This document shows positions 43,634 to 51,555 of a DNA stretch of 64,000 nt, piece by piece. The stretch's first letter is position 1. Each line of letters begins with the position of its first letter. A program made the position numbers and the translations under genes. The notes under the pieces were generated by a model. The model searched no databases, was not told where the DNA came from, and worked only from the letters and a program-made list of their open reading frames with translations. The stretch covers positions 1 through 64,000 of the forward strand of contig CAJYGB010000029.1 of assembly GCA_913774355.1 (NCBI GenBank), read 5' to 3'. Origin of the DNA: an uncultured Chryseobacterium sp. (GTDB taxonomy: Bacteria; Bacteroidota; Bacteroidia; Flavobacteriales; Weeksellaceae).

Positions 43634-45046
43634 TTACTTCATTACTTTATTTGGGCAGACAAAATCACTTGTAGGAACTTCAGTCAGGGCAATGGCGCCA
43701 AATCCGCCATCGATTTCCGTAAAATTCCTGTATCCTCTTGCCTGAAGAATGCTGGCCGCCATCATGCTTCGGTAGCCCCCGGCACAGTAAAGGTAAAAAT
43801 GTTCCGCCGGATTAATGAGGCCGATCCATTCATTAATATAAGCCAACGGCCTATTGTATGCTCCATCCACATGTTCTGCTTGGTATTCGCTTTCCTTTCT
43901 TACGTCGATAATTTTGGTTTCTTTTTCCCTAATCTCTTTTTCAAATTGTAAGGCGGAAATCCTCTTTACCGAATCCGTTTCCTTTCCGCTGTTTCTCCAA
44001 GCGCGGAAACCTCCCTTCAGAAATCCCAACACATGATCGAATCCTACACGGCTCAAGTGGGTAACCGCTTCCTCCTCTTCATTTTCATTCGTAACAAGGA
44101 GGATCGGCTGTTTTACATCGACGATCAAAGCGCCGACCCAAGGTGCAAAATCTCCGTTCAGTCCGATATTAACGGATTGCGGGATAAAACCTTCTGCAAA
44201 ATCCCCGTTGCTTCTTACATCCAGGATCAGAGCTCCGTAATGTTCTGCAGCTTCTTCAAATTCTTCCGGAGAAAGTGCCTGTAAACCGTTTGCCAATACT
44301 TCATCGAAACTGTCATAACCTTTTTTGTTCATGGCAACATTCATCCCGAAGTAAGCTGGTGGCGGCAGCAATCCGTCCGTAACGGCTTTGATAAAGCTTT
44401 CCCGGTCTTTCTGATTCAGGGCATAGTTGGTCCTCTTCTGGTTTCCCAAAGAATCTACCGTTTCTTTCTGCATATTTTTTCCACAGGCCGAACCTGCGCC
44501 ATGTGCCGGATAGACAGTGATGTTATCATCCAAGGGTAAAATTTTATTGTACAGGCTATCGTAAAGCAACCCTGCCAATTCTTCCTGCGTCATATCCGCA
44601 GCCTTCTGAGCCAGATCAGGACGGCCGACATCTCCCAAAAACAAGGTATCTCCACTGAACAATGCTTTTTCCTTACCGTTTTCGTCTATCAGAAGGAAAC
44701 AAGAACTTTCCAAGGTGTGGCCGGGTGTATGAAGAACTTTTATCTTGAGGGCTCCCACTTCAAAAACCTGACCGTCTTCCGCAATAATGGCTTCAAATTC
44801 CGGTTTTGCCGTAGGACCGTAAACAACAGCAGCTTTTGTTTTTTTGCTTAAATCCAGATGTCCGCTTACAAAATCTGCATGAAAATGGGTTTCGAAAATA
44901 TATTTGAGGGTAACATTATCTTTTTCCAGCCGCTCAATATAAGGCCGGGTTTCCCGTAGCGGGTCAATAATCGCCGCCTCATCATTTGATATTATGTAAT
45001 AAGCGCCCTGTGCGAGACATCCTGTATACATCTGTTCTATTTTCAT
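43634..45046 (-). CDS. Persulfide dioxygenase-like MBL protein with two rhodanese domains
   Basis: 470 residues. Residues ~1-240 are an ETHE1/PDO-type metallo-beta-lactamase domain: ETHFHADFVSGHLD (His54, His56, Asp58, His63), VLHTPGHTLESSCFLL, and SGDTLFLGDVGRPDL. Two rhodanese domains follow. The first (from ~260, ALILDVRSNGDF) has no Cys in its loop (LLVTNENEEEE); the second (from ~370, KIIDVRKESEYQ) keeps it in LYCAGGYRS. It should oxidise glutathione- or thiol-persulfide and move sulfane sulfur. First gene of the operon with YeeE halves. Confidence 0.92.
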   Translation of the reverse strand: MKIEQMYTGCLAQGAYYIISNDEAAIIDPLRETRPYIERLEKDNVTLKYIFETHFHADFVSGHLDLSKKTKAAVVYGPTAKPEFEAIIAEDGQVFEVGALKIKVLHTPGHTLESSCFLLIDENGKEKALFSGDTLFLGDVGRPDLAQKAADMTQEELAGLLYDSLYNKILPLDDNITVYPAHGAGSACGKNMQKETVDSLGNQKRTNYALNQKDRESFIKAVTDGLLPPPAYFGMNVAMNKKGYDSFDEVLANGLQALSPEEFEEAAEHYGALILDVRSNGDFAEGFIPQSVNIGLNGDFAPWVGALIVDVKQPILLVTNENEEEEAVTHLSRVGFDHVLGFLKGGFRAWRNSGKETDSVKRISALQFEKEIREKETKIIDVRKESEYQAEHVDGAYNRPLAYINEWIGLINPAEHFYLYCAGGYRSMMAASILQARGYRNFTEIDGGFGAIALTEVPTSDFVCPNKVMK

Positions 45047-45088
45047 TTTTTATGATTTTAAATGTTATTGTTATTTTTTTATCTGAAA

Positions 45089-45096
45089 CAAATTCC
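45089..45096 (-). promoter_or_regulatory. -7 element (GGAATTTG) of the persulfide operon
   Basis: Keeps TTTG but lacks the leading TA, as expected where an activator is needed. Its TTTG ends 23 nt from the Crp/Fnr-type site. Confidence 0.5.
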
Positions 45097-45111
45097 CGGA
45101 TTCTGGATTTT

Positions 45112-45134
45112 CAGTACCGCTATTTTTGTTACAG
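45112..45134 (-). promoter_or_regulatory. Crp/Fnr-type palindrome, persulfide operon
   Basis: On the minus strand CTGTAAC-N9-GGTACTG. The core GTACCGCTA and TTTTGTTACA (plus strand) are shared with 46129-46151. The centre is about 34 nt from the end of the TTTG, so ~40 from the start point, the class II activator position. Confidence 0.65.
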
Positions 45135-45276
45135 AAGGATCTTATCCGGCTATTTTTCTTCGTACACTTCTGCTTCGGCCGGCCTTACCGGATGCTTCGA
45201 CTAACTCAGAGTGGTAATCTGCAGCGGAAAATAGCTAAGTAAAAACGATTTTTTTCAAAATTTATGAACACAGCTC

Positions 45277-46086
45277 TTAGCTACCAAAAAAATTAAAGAA
45301 GATCTCCTTTATCATAATATACATTCCCATTACCAGAATGAACCATCCGAATACCGGTTTAAGTTTTTTCCCGTCGATTTTTTTTGATAATTCTGCACCG
45401 ATGACAATCCCGGCAACAGCAATGGATGAGACCGTTGCCAATAATTTCCAGTCGATGGATGCTTGATGCATGGTAGAGAAAAAACCGATGAGCGAATTTA
45501 GGGAGATGATGACAAGCGATGTTCCGACTGCCACTTTCATCGGAGTTTTAAGGAGATTGACGAGCGCGGGAATGATCATAAATCCGCCGCCTGCACCGAC
45601 CATACCCGTTAAAATTCCAACTACCGAACCTTCGCCTGCTGCCAGAACCGAACGGTTTTTCTGAATATGCCCATTTTCAGACTGGTATGATGGACTTTTC
45701 CGGATCATTTTCCAGGAAGCCACCACCATTAATACGGCGAAGATCAGCAGTAATAAAGTGTCCTTCGTGAGTACTGCATGGTTAAAGGTAAAGACCTCAT
45801 CGGGAATTAACGGCAAAATATAATTCCGGGTAAGTAAAATCGAAATAACGGAGGGAATTCCGAAAATGAAAGCCGTCCTGAGGTTCACCAATCCTTTCCT
45901 GAAATAAGAAACCGAACCGGCCACACTGCTGATCCCGACAATAAAAAGGGAATATTCGGTCGCCAGAAAAGCATCCAATCCGAAAAGATAAACCAGAACA
46001 GGAACGGTAAAAATGCTTCCCCCTCCACCTATTAAGCCTAATGAAATCCCTATTAAAACAGAAGCGATATATCCGAATATTTCCAT
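45277..46086 (-). CDS. TauE/SafE (TSUP) permease of the sulfur module
   Basis: 269 residues from the ATG at 46086, which starts a membrane helix directly (MEIFGYIASVLIGISLG); 12 upstream codons are in frame but lie over the promoter. GLIGGGGSIFTVPVLVYLFG and VGILTGMVGAGGGFMIIPAL are the two TSUP half-motifs. Likely exports sulfite or another oxidised sulfur product of the neighbouring persulfide oxidation. Has the same operator as the persulfide operon. Confidence 0.85.
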   Translation of the reverse strand: MEIFGYIASVLIGISLGLIGGGGSIFTVPVLVYLFGLDAFLATEYSLFIVGISSVAGSVSYFRKGLVNLRTAFIFGIPSVISILLTRNYILPLIPDEVFTFNHAVLTKDTLLLLIFAVLMVVASWKMIRKSPSYQSENGHIQKNRSVLAAGEGSVVGILTGMVGAGGGFMIIPALVNLLKTPMKVAVGTSLVIISLNSLIGFFSTMHQASIDWKLLATVSSIAVAGIVIGAELSKKIDGKKLKPVFGWFILVMGMYIMIKEIFFNFFGS

Positions 46087-46105
46087 TTTTTTCAACTTTA
46101 TGATG

Positions 46106-46113
46106 CAAAATTG
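46106..46113 (-). promoter_or_regulatory. -7 element (CAATTTTG) for the TauE/SafE gene
   Basis: One mismatch to TAnnTTTG; 19 nt before the ATG at 46086. Its TTTG end is 23 nt from the operator, as in the persulfide operon. Confidence 0.5.
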
Positions 46114-46128
46114 AGGAAACAAAAGATG

Positions 46129-46151
46129 GTGTACCGCTACTTTTGTTACAC
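46129..46151 (-). promoter_or_regulatory. Crp/Fnr-type palindrome, TauE/SafE gene
   Basis: On the minus strand GTGTAAC-N9-GGTACAC, arms matching at six of seven bases. Same sequence core and spacing to the promoter as 45112-45134. The adjacent Crp/Fnr gene (46352-46978) is the obvious candidate regulator. Confidence 0.7.
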
Positions 46152-46351
46152 AAGATCATATTTTAGTTTAAAGGCTGGAAAAAGAGAAGCCCGGACGCCT
46201 AATCTGTCAACATATCGATAACAGTATGAACTATCAAATGATATTGCCTGTACTGCGTAAAAAGAAAATTCTATTTAAAATTTCCGATCTTTTCGTATTT
46301 GTCTTCTTACACTACCGCAGATAAATTAAACATCATCGAATTCACAGTACC

Positions 46352-46978
46352 TTACAAAAGGATAATTTTATTGCGCCCAAGCTGGAGCTTACCTGAATCT
46401 TCGAGCTGTTTCAGCAGCCGGGAAACAACTACCCTGGCTGTTCCGAGTTCGTTGGCCAGCTGCTCGTGGGTAATAATCAATGTTTTGGAATCCTGGATTT
46501 CAGATTTTTTGTACAGGAGGGTCAACAGCCTTTCATCCACTTTTTTGAAGGCGATCGCATTGATGATGTCTAAAAGTTCTTCGAAACGTTTGTGATACAA
46601 CCTGAAGATATAATCCAGCCATTCCGGATGTTCTTTTATAAACAGGGAAACCTTATCGACAGGTAAGAAAAGGATTTCGGTATCCTCTTCCACCTCGGCC
46701 TTTACGATGCTTTTTTCGTTATGCATGCCTCCGAGGAAAGACATGATGCAGCTCTCGCCCGCCGTAATGTAGTATAAAAGGATTTCCCGGCCATCCTCTT
46801 CGGTACGGATTACCTTCATCATTCCTTTCATCACAATCGGGATCGAGCGGATGGATGAATTTTCATCTAAAATAATATCGCCCTCATGGTAGGTTTTTGT
46901 AACTCCGTTTTTATAAAGTTTTTCCACGAGTTCCGGAGAGGATGTAAATTCTGAAGAAAGCACTGAATCCTGCATCAT
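46352..46978 (-). CDS. Crp/Fnr-family regulator of the sulfur module
   Basis: 208 residues. Cyclic-nucleotide-binding-like domain (KTYHEGDIILDENSSI, ILLYYITAGESCIMSFLGG), dimer helix, then a full winged helix whose recognition part is LANELGTARVVVSRLLKQLEDSG. A single Cys (GESC, residue about 87) is in the sensing domain, so a thiol or persulfide switch is conceivable; there is no Fe-S Cys cluster. It sits between beta-hexosaminidase (13 bp) and the TauE/SafE gene; two matching palindromes lie in front of the sulfur units. Either adjacent ATG may start it. Confidence 0.88.
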   Translation of the reverse strand: MMQDSVLSSEFTSSPELVEKLYKNGVTKTYHEGDIILDENSSIRSIPIVMKGMMKVIRTEEDGREILLYYITAGESCIMSFLGGMHNEKSIVKAEVEEDTEILFLPVDKVSLFIKEHPEWLDYIFRLYHKRFEELLDIINAIAFKKVDERLLTLLYKKSEIQDSKTLIITHEQLANELGTARVVVSRLLKQLEDSGKLQLGRNKIILL

Positions 46979-46991
46979 AAAATTTTTACCG

Positions 46992-49250
46992 CTAATTTAC
47001 ACCGATTTCATCAACAAAAAGCCATGCCTGGGAATCTGCACCGGGATTTCCGGGAGGAATGATTCCTGCATTTTCTATTTTTATTTTTAAATATTTCGCC
47101 TTCTGATTTCCTAACTGCAGCCTGATTTTTCCTTTTGCAACAAGGATTTCGTCTTTTCCGATCTCTTTGATCATTCTGAAGTCTGTACCGTTATCGGAAA
47201 CAAAAACATGAGCCGATTTGGCAAAATGGATCCAGCTTCCTTTGTTGTCCAACGTATTGAAATACACTTCCGAAAACGGAGTTAGCTGACCGAAATCAAT
47301 GGTAGCCACGACATCTTTTCCCTGGAAGCCCAGCCAGGTTTTTCCCAACTGTCGTTGGTTTCCGATAATGCCATCTACCAATGTAAAGGCTCCGCCGAAA
47401 GAATAGTTTTCATTCGGTTGCTGTTCCAGCGTGATTTTTTTGCCGGTTGTTTTGGAAACGGTGAAATCCTGAGAGGAAATTGCACTTTTCAGCTGCCTGT
47501 TTTCAAAATAAGCAGATTTTATGGTCATTGATTTCTGAACAGGAATCGGATTTGTGTAAGCCGGTGAAGCTGCCGAAGGATCTGCCCCGTTTACCGTGTA
47601 CCGGACTCCACTTGGACTTTGCGACGTTGACAGTTCGTACGCTATGCCATTGTCGGCAGCCATTACTTTTCCGTTAATGTTATAAATGCTTCTTGCATAG
47701 TGTACGCTCATCTTATCCAGGGTTTCAAATTCATTGATCACCCGGCGTTCAAATTCCTTGTAATTTTTTGCGTCTGAGGTTCCCCAGGCTACTTCGGAAA
47801 GGGCAAGCATTCGAGGGAAAATCATATACTGGACCTGCTTAAAATCCAGGATGTATTCGGTCCAGAGATTTGCCTGCACTCCTAAAATATATTTTGATTG
47901 CGTTACATTTAGTTCTTCAGGCACCGGCTGATAAGAATACACTTTATCTAAAGGCGTAAAGCCACCGAAAGCGTTGGGCTCGGTAGCCGGATCTCCCTGG
48001 TAATGATCGAAATAGCAATAAGCTCCTGGTGTCATGACGGCGAAATGCCCGGACTTGGCCGCTTCTACTCCACCTTTAATGCCGGTCCAGCTCATTACCG
48101 CTGCATTAGGAGCCAGTCCGCCTTCCAGGATTTCATCCCAGCCAATAATTTTCCTGCCTTTGGAATTGACGTATTTTTCAATCCTCTGGATGAAATAACT
48201 TTGCAGCCCGTGTTCATCTTTAAGATTATATTTTTTAATGAGTTCCTGACAGCGGGCACATTCCTTCCATCTCGTTTTCGGGCATTCGTCACCTCCGATA
48301 TGAATATACTGCGAAGGGAAAAGCTGCATCACTTCATTTAATACATTTTCTAAAAAGGTAAAGGTTTCTTCTTTCGGGCAGAATACATCATCAAAAACAC
48401 CCCATTTGGTTGCCGGTTCAAAAGGCCCTTTGGTACAGGCAAGTTCAGGATAAGCTGATAAAGCAGCCAATGCGTGACCCGGCATTTCAATTTCGGGAAC
48501 GACGGTAATATGCCTGTCCTGAGCATATTTCACCACGTCCCTGATCTGATCCTGCGTATAAAAGTATGGCCCGTATGGTTTTCCGTCAAAAGTATTATCA
48601 ACATACGCCCCGATCATAGATTCTTTTCTTTTGGAACCGATCTGGGTAAGCTTGGGATATTTTTTAATCTCAATTCTCCATCCCTGATCATCAGTTAAAT
48701 GCCAGTGAAAAGTGTTCAGCTTATATATGGCGAGATAATCGATGTACTGCTTTACTTCCTCCACCGTAAAAAAGTGACGGCTGACGTCGAGATGCATTCC
48801 CCTCCAGGCGAATTTCGGTTCGTCTTCAATCTTCATGGCCGGGATTTTTCCTGAATCCTTATATTGCCTGAATAGCTGAATTAAGGTCTGAAGTGCAAGA
48901 AAATAGCCTTGTTTCGTATTTGAGCTGATTACAATCTGCCGGGGAGAAATTTCGATGGCATATTTCTCTTCATTTTCCGGATTTCTTTTGGAAGGAGCAG
49001 AAAAAGGTACATTTACCAAATGAGCGGTTTCTTTTTTGCCGATACCAAATGTAAAAACATCCCGGATCTGCTTTTTAAAATATTCGGTTTCCAGCCTGGA
49101 AAGATTCTGGTCGAGCTTAAATTTTCCGGGAATGGTAAATTCGCCTTTCAACAATTCCACTTTCTGAGGATAAGGAATTAAATTCAATCGGTTCTGGGCA
49201 AAGAATAAGCCTGAAAGCAATACCGAACATATCAGTAAAAAACGCTGCAT
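46992..49250 (-). CDS. Beta-N-acetylhexosaminidase (GH20)
   Basis: 752 residues with a signal peptide. GH20b-type N-domain, then the barrel: MHLDVSRHFF, WHLTDDQGWRIEI, EIEMPGHALAAL and the catalytic Asp-Glu in IHIGGDECPKTRW. The C-terminal part (FGGAFTLVDGIIGNQRQLG to WLFVDEIGVN) is a F5/8 type C carbohydrate-binding domain. It removes terminal GlcNAc/GalNAc, e.g. from N-glycans or chitin pieces. Single gene with divergent neighbour. Confidence 0.93.
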   Translation of the reverse strand: MQRFLLICSVLLSGLFFAQNRLNLIPYPQKVELLKGEFTIPGKFKLDQNLSRLETEYFKKQIRDVFTFGIGKKETAHLVNVPFSAPSKRNPENEEKYAIEISPRQIVISSNTKQGYFLALQTLIQLFRQYKDSGKIPAMKIEDEPKFAWRGMHLDVSRHFFTVEEVKQYIDYLAIYKLNTFHWHLTDDQGWRIEIKKYPKLTQIGSKRKESMIGAYVDNTFDGKPYGPYFYTQDQIRDVVKYAQDRHITVVPEIEMPGHALAALSAYPELACTKGPFEPATKWGVFDDVFCPKEETFTFLENVLNEVMQLFPSQYIHIGGDECPKTRWKECARCQELIKKYNLKDEHGLQSYFIQRIEKYVNSKGRKIIGWDEILEGGLAPNAAVMSWTGIKGGVEAAKSGHFAVMTPGAYCYFDHYQGDPATEPNAFGGFTPLDKVYSYQPVPEELNVTQSKYILGVQANLWTEYILDFKQVQYMIFPRMLALSEVAWGTSDAKNYKEFERRVINEFETLDKMSVHYARSIYNINGKVMAADNGIAYELSTSQSPSGVRYTVNGADPSAASPAYTNPIPVQKSMTIKSAYFENRQLKSAISSQDFTVSKTTGKKITLEQQPNENYSFGGAFTLVDGIIGNQRQLGKTWLGFQGKDVVATIDFGQLTPFSEVYFNTLDNKGSWIHFAKSAHVFVSDNGTDFRMIKEIGKDEILVAKGKIRLQLGNQKAKYLKIKIENAGIIPPGNPGADSQAWLFVDEIGVN

Positions 49251-49271
49251 CTGATGGGTTTAAGATTTTAG

Positions 49272-49279
49272 CGAATATA
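49272..49279 (-). promoter_or_regulatory. Possible -7 element (TATATTCG) for the hexosaminidase
   Basis: One mismatch to TAnnTTTG, 21 nt before the ATG at 49250. Confidence 0.35.
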
Positions 49280-49332
49280 CTTATTTTCTGAAAATTTATA
49301 AGATCCTTTAACTTATTAAACCTTAAAACATC

Positions 49333-49340
49333 TAATTTTG
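49333..49340 (+). promoter_or_regulatory. -7 element (TAATTTTG) for the DUF4197 gene
   Basis: Perfect TAnnTTTG, 13 nt before the ATG at 49354. Confidence 0.65.
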
Positions 49341-49353
49341 TAAAAAATAAACG

Positions 49354-50157
49354 ATGAGAAAAACATTTCTATTGATTGGAGGGCTTTTATTCTCGGTTTC
49401 TTCACAGGCACAGATCTTTGATGCTATTAAAACCGCAGTGAAGGATAAAACAGGTATCGACCTGAATGTACCTCAAACCACAAACAGTTCTACGGCAAGT
49501 ACTACTCCTAAAACAAATTCAGGTTCTTCCGTTAATTTAGGAACCCTTACTTCTACACAGATTTCCTACGGATTGAAGGAAGCTTTGAGCATGGGTGTAA
49601 ATGAAGGCGTGAAAAAGCTGGGCGTTACCGACGGTTTCTTTAAAAATGAGGCTGTAAAAATTCTGATGCCTGAAAAGTTAAGAAAGATCGATGCGACCTT
49701 ACGTTCAGTAGGATTAGGAAGTTTGGCCGATCAGGGAGTCAAACTGCTGAACCGGGCCGCAGAAGATGCCGTAACGGAGGCCGCTCCGATTTTCACAAAT
49801 GCCATTACTTCCATGACGATTACGGATGCCAAAAATATTTTATTGGGAAGCAATACTGCCGCTACCAATTATCTTCAGAGCAAAACCCAAAGCCAGCTGT
49901 TTACGGCTTTTCAGCCGAAGGTGAAGGCTTCCCTTGGGAAAGTCGGTGCCGACAAAGTATGGACCAATCTTATTTCCAAATACAATGCTTTTACGGGACA
50001 GTCGGTAACGACCGATCTTAATGCGTATGTGACGACGGAAACCATTAATGGTGTTTTTAAAATGGTTGCGGAAAAAGAGAATGGTATCCGGAATACGCCT
50101 GCTATGCGGACTACGAGTATTCTGAAGAAGGTTTTTGGAGCACAGGATGGCTATTGA
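49354..50157 (+). CDS. DUF4197-domain exported protein
   Basis: 267 residues. Signal peptide to SSQAQ. A Ser/Thr-rich linker (~30-60) precedes the DUF4197 body: ISYGLKEALSMGVNEGVKKL, ILMPEKLRKIDATLRSVG, AITSMTITDAKNILLG and ENGIRNTPAMRTTSILKKVFG. The family is periplasmic or secreted and its function is unknown. It is followed by an NTF2-like gene 50 bp on. Confidence 0.88.
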   Translation: MRKTFLLIGGLLFSVSSQAQIFDAIKTAVKDKTGIDLNVPQTTNSSTASTTPKTNSGSSVNLGTLTSTQISYGLKEALSMGVNEGVKKLGVTDGFFKNEAVKILMPEKLRKIDATLRSVGLGSLADQGVKLLNRAAEDAVTEAAPIFTNAITSMTITDAKNILLGSNTAATNYLQSKTQSQLFTAFQPKVKASLGKVGADKVWTNLISKYNAFTGQSVTTDLNAYVTTETINGVFKMVAEKENGIRNTPAMRTTSILKKVFGAQDGY

Positions 50158-50207
50158 TTTCTTTTTTCTTGAAATCGGTGAATAATCAAACAAAAAACCA
50201 GTCGAAA

Positions 50208-50555
50208 ATGAGCCATGCAGAACTGTTGCATGAAGCCAATGAGTTCGTAAAGAAAGGACAGTATGAAGATTTTTTAGCTTACTGCACGGAGGATACCCGT
50301 TGGGTTTTCATAGGCGAACGGATCCTTTCAGGCAAGGAAGAAGTAAGGGATTACATGAAAGAATTTTACCGGGAACCACCGGTATTCAGTGTCGACACGA
50401 CTGTTGAAGACGGCCGCTTCCTGGCCGTAACCGGTGAAATTACGCTGAAGGATCAGAACGGAGTTGCCTGTCATTATGATTATTGCGATGTCTGGCAGTT
50501 TGAAGACGGGAAAATTGTGGCTTTAAAGGCTTATGTTGTCGAAAAAAAGATTTAA
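50208..50555 (+). CDS. NTF2/SnoaL-like protein
   Basis: 115 residues from the ATG at 50208; an earlier in-frame ATG (50154) overlaps the end of DUF4197 and adds an unlikely leader. LLHEANEFVKKGQYEDFLAYCTEDTRWVFIGERILSGKEEVRDYM (read in parts such as WVFIGERILSGKEEV) and CDVWQFEDGKIVALKAYV are the SnoaL-like cone-shaped fold. Enzymatic or carrier function unknown. Confidence 0.8.
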   Translation: MSHAELLHEANEFVKKGQYEDFLAYCTEDTRWVFIGERILSGKEEVRDYMKEFYREPPVFSVDTTVEDGRFLAVTGEITLKDQNGVACHYDYCDVWQFEDGKIVALKAYVVEKKI

Positions 50556-50712
50556 TCCATAACTCTTTCATTACAATTAATCATTAACCTCATTAAAATA
50601 TAAATGGCGGTTATAAGCCGGATTAACAGATTTATCAGCTTGCGAAAGCTTTTACAGTGCTGTAGTATTCAGGAAAAACCCATTGCTCAGACAGAAAATG
50701 AGGGCATAAATA

Positions 50713-50738
50713 AAGGCTGTTTCAAAAGAAACAGCCTT
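50713..50738. terminator. Convergent hairpin terminator
   Basis: AAGGCTGTTTC (50713-50723) and GAAACAGCCTT (50728-50738) form an 11-bp stem with loop AAAA, between two convergent genes. T-rich on the minus-strand side. Confidence 0.7.
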
Positions 50739-50791
50739 GTCTATTCTTATATGTAGTTGCCGGAAACTAAAAGTATACAGCCAGCCGCCCT

Positions 50792-51445
50792 CTAAAATTG
50801 CATTTCCGGGATTTCGCCTTCAATGATCAGTTCGGCTTCTGTTGATTTTACGATATGCTCTACGGAAACGCCCGGTGCTCTTTCAACAAGCCTGAATCCG
50901 GCAGGTGTAACATCTAAAACCGCTAATTCGGTAACGACTCTTTTTACACAGTTTACACCCGTTAAAGGAAGCGTACACTTTTTAAGGATTTTGCTTTCCC
51001 CCGCTTTGTTCACGTGCATCATAGCGACTATGATATTTTCAGCAGAAGCCACAAGATCCATTGCGCCACCCATTCCTTTTACCATTTTTCCCGGAATTTT
51101 CCAGTTGGCAATATCCCCGTTTTCCGCAACTTCCATAGCTCCGAGAATGGTTAAATCCACTTTCTGCGCACGGATCATTCCGAAACTAAAAGCAGAATCG
51201 AAGAAGGAACCTCCGTCCAGGATGGTGATCGTCTGTTTTCCGGCATTGATGACGTCTGCATCTTCTTCTCCTTCAAAAGGAAAAGGCCCCATTCCCAATA
51301 CCCCGTTTTCGCTTTGGAATTCTACGGAGAGGTTATCCGGTACATAGTTTGCCACCAGGGTTGGAATCCCGATTCCGAGGTTTACATAATATCCGTCCTT
51401 TACTTCTCTGGAAATTCTCTGTGCAATTTGTTCTTTAGTCAGCAT
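50792..51445 (-). CDS. scoB: Succinyl-CoA:3-ketoacid CoA-transferase subunit B
   Basis: 217 residues. Catalytic Glu is in FQSENGVLGMGP (E-N-G motif), with YVNLGIGIPTLVANYVP before it and GAMDLVASAENI after. Together with subunit A it moves CoA between succinyl-CoA and acetoacetate. Its partner is not adjacent: it lies 2.0 kb to the right, beyond a divergent ABC exporter gene. Confidence 0.93.
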   Translation of the reverse strand: MLTKEQIAQRISREVKDGYYVNLGIGIPTLVANYVPDNLSVEFQSENGVLGMGPFPFEGEEDADVINAGKQTITILDGGSFFDSAFSFGMIRAQKVDLTILGAMEVAENGDIANWKIPGKMVKGMGGAMDLVASAENIIVAMMHVNKAGESKILKKCTLPLTGVNCVKRVVTELAVLDVTPAGFRLVERAPGVSVEHIVKSTEAELIIEGEIPEMQF

Positions 51446-51540
51446 AGCTTAATCTTATCCCGCCAAATTAGCCATTTTTTCAGAATTACGAAATAATTTT
51501 CTTTCTTATCCTAAGGTAAATTTTCGTACTCAATTTGTTG

Positions 51541-51548
51541 TAAATTTG
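51541..51548 (+). promoter_or_regulatory. -7 element (TAAATTTG) hugging the ABC exporter start
   Basis: Perfect TAnnTTTG ending 7 nt before the ATG at 51556, consistent with a leaderless or near-leaderless mRNA. Confidence 0.5.
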
Positions 51549-51555
51549 TAAACTT

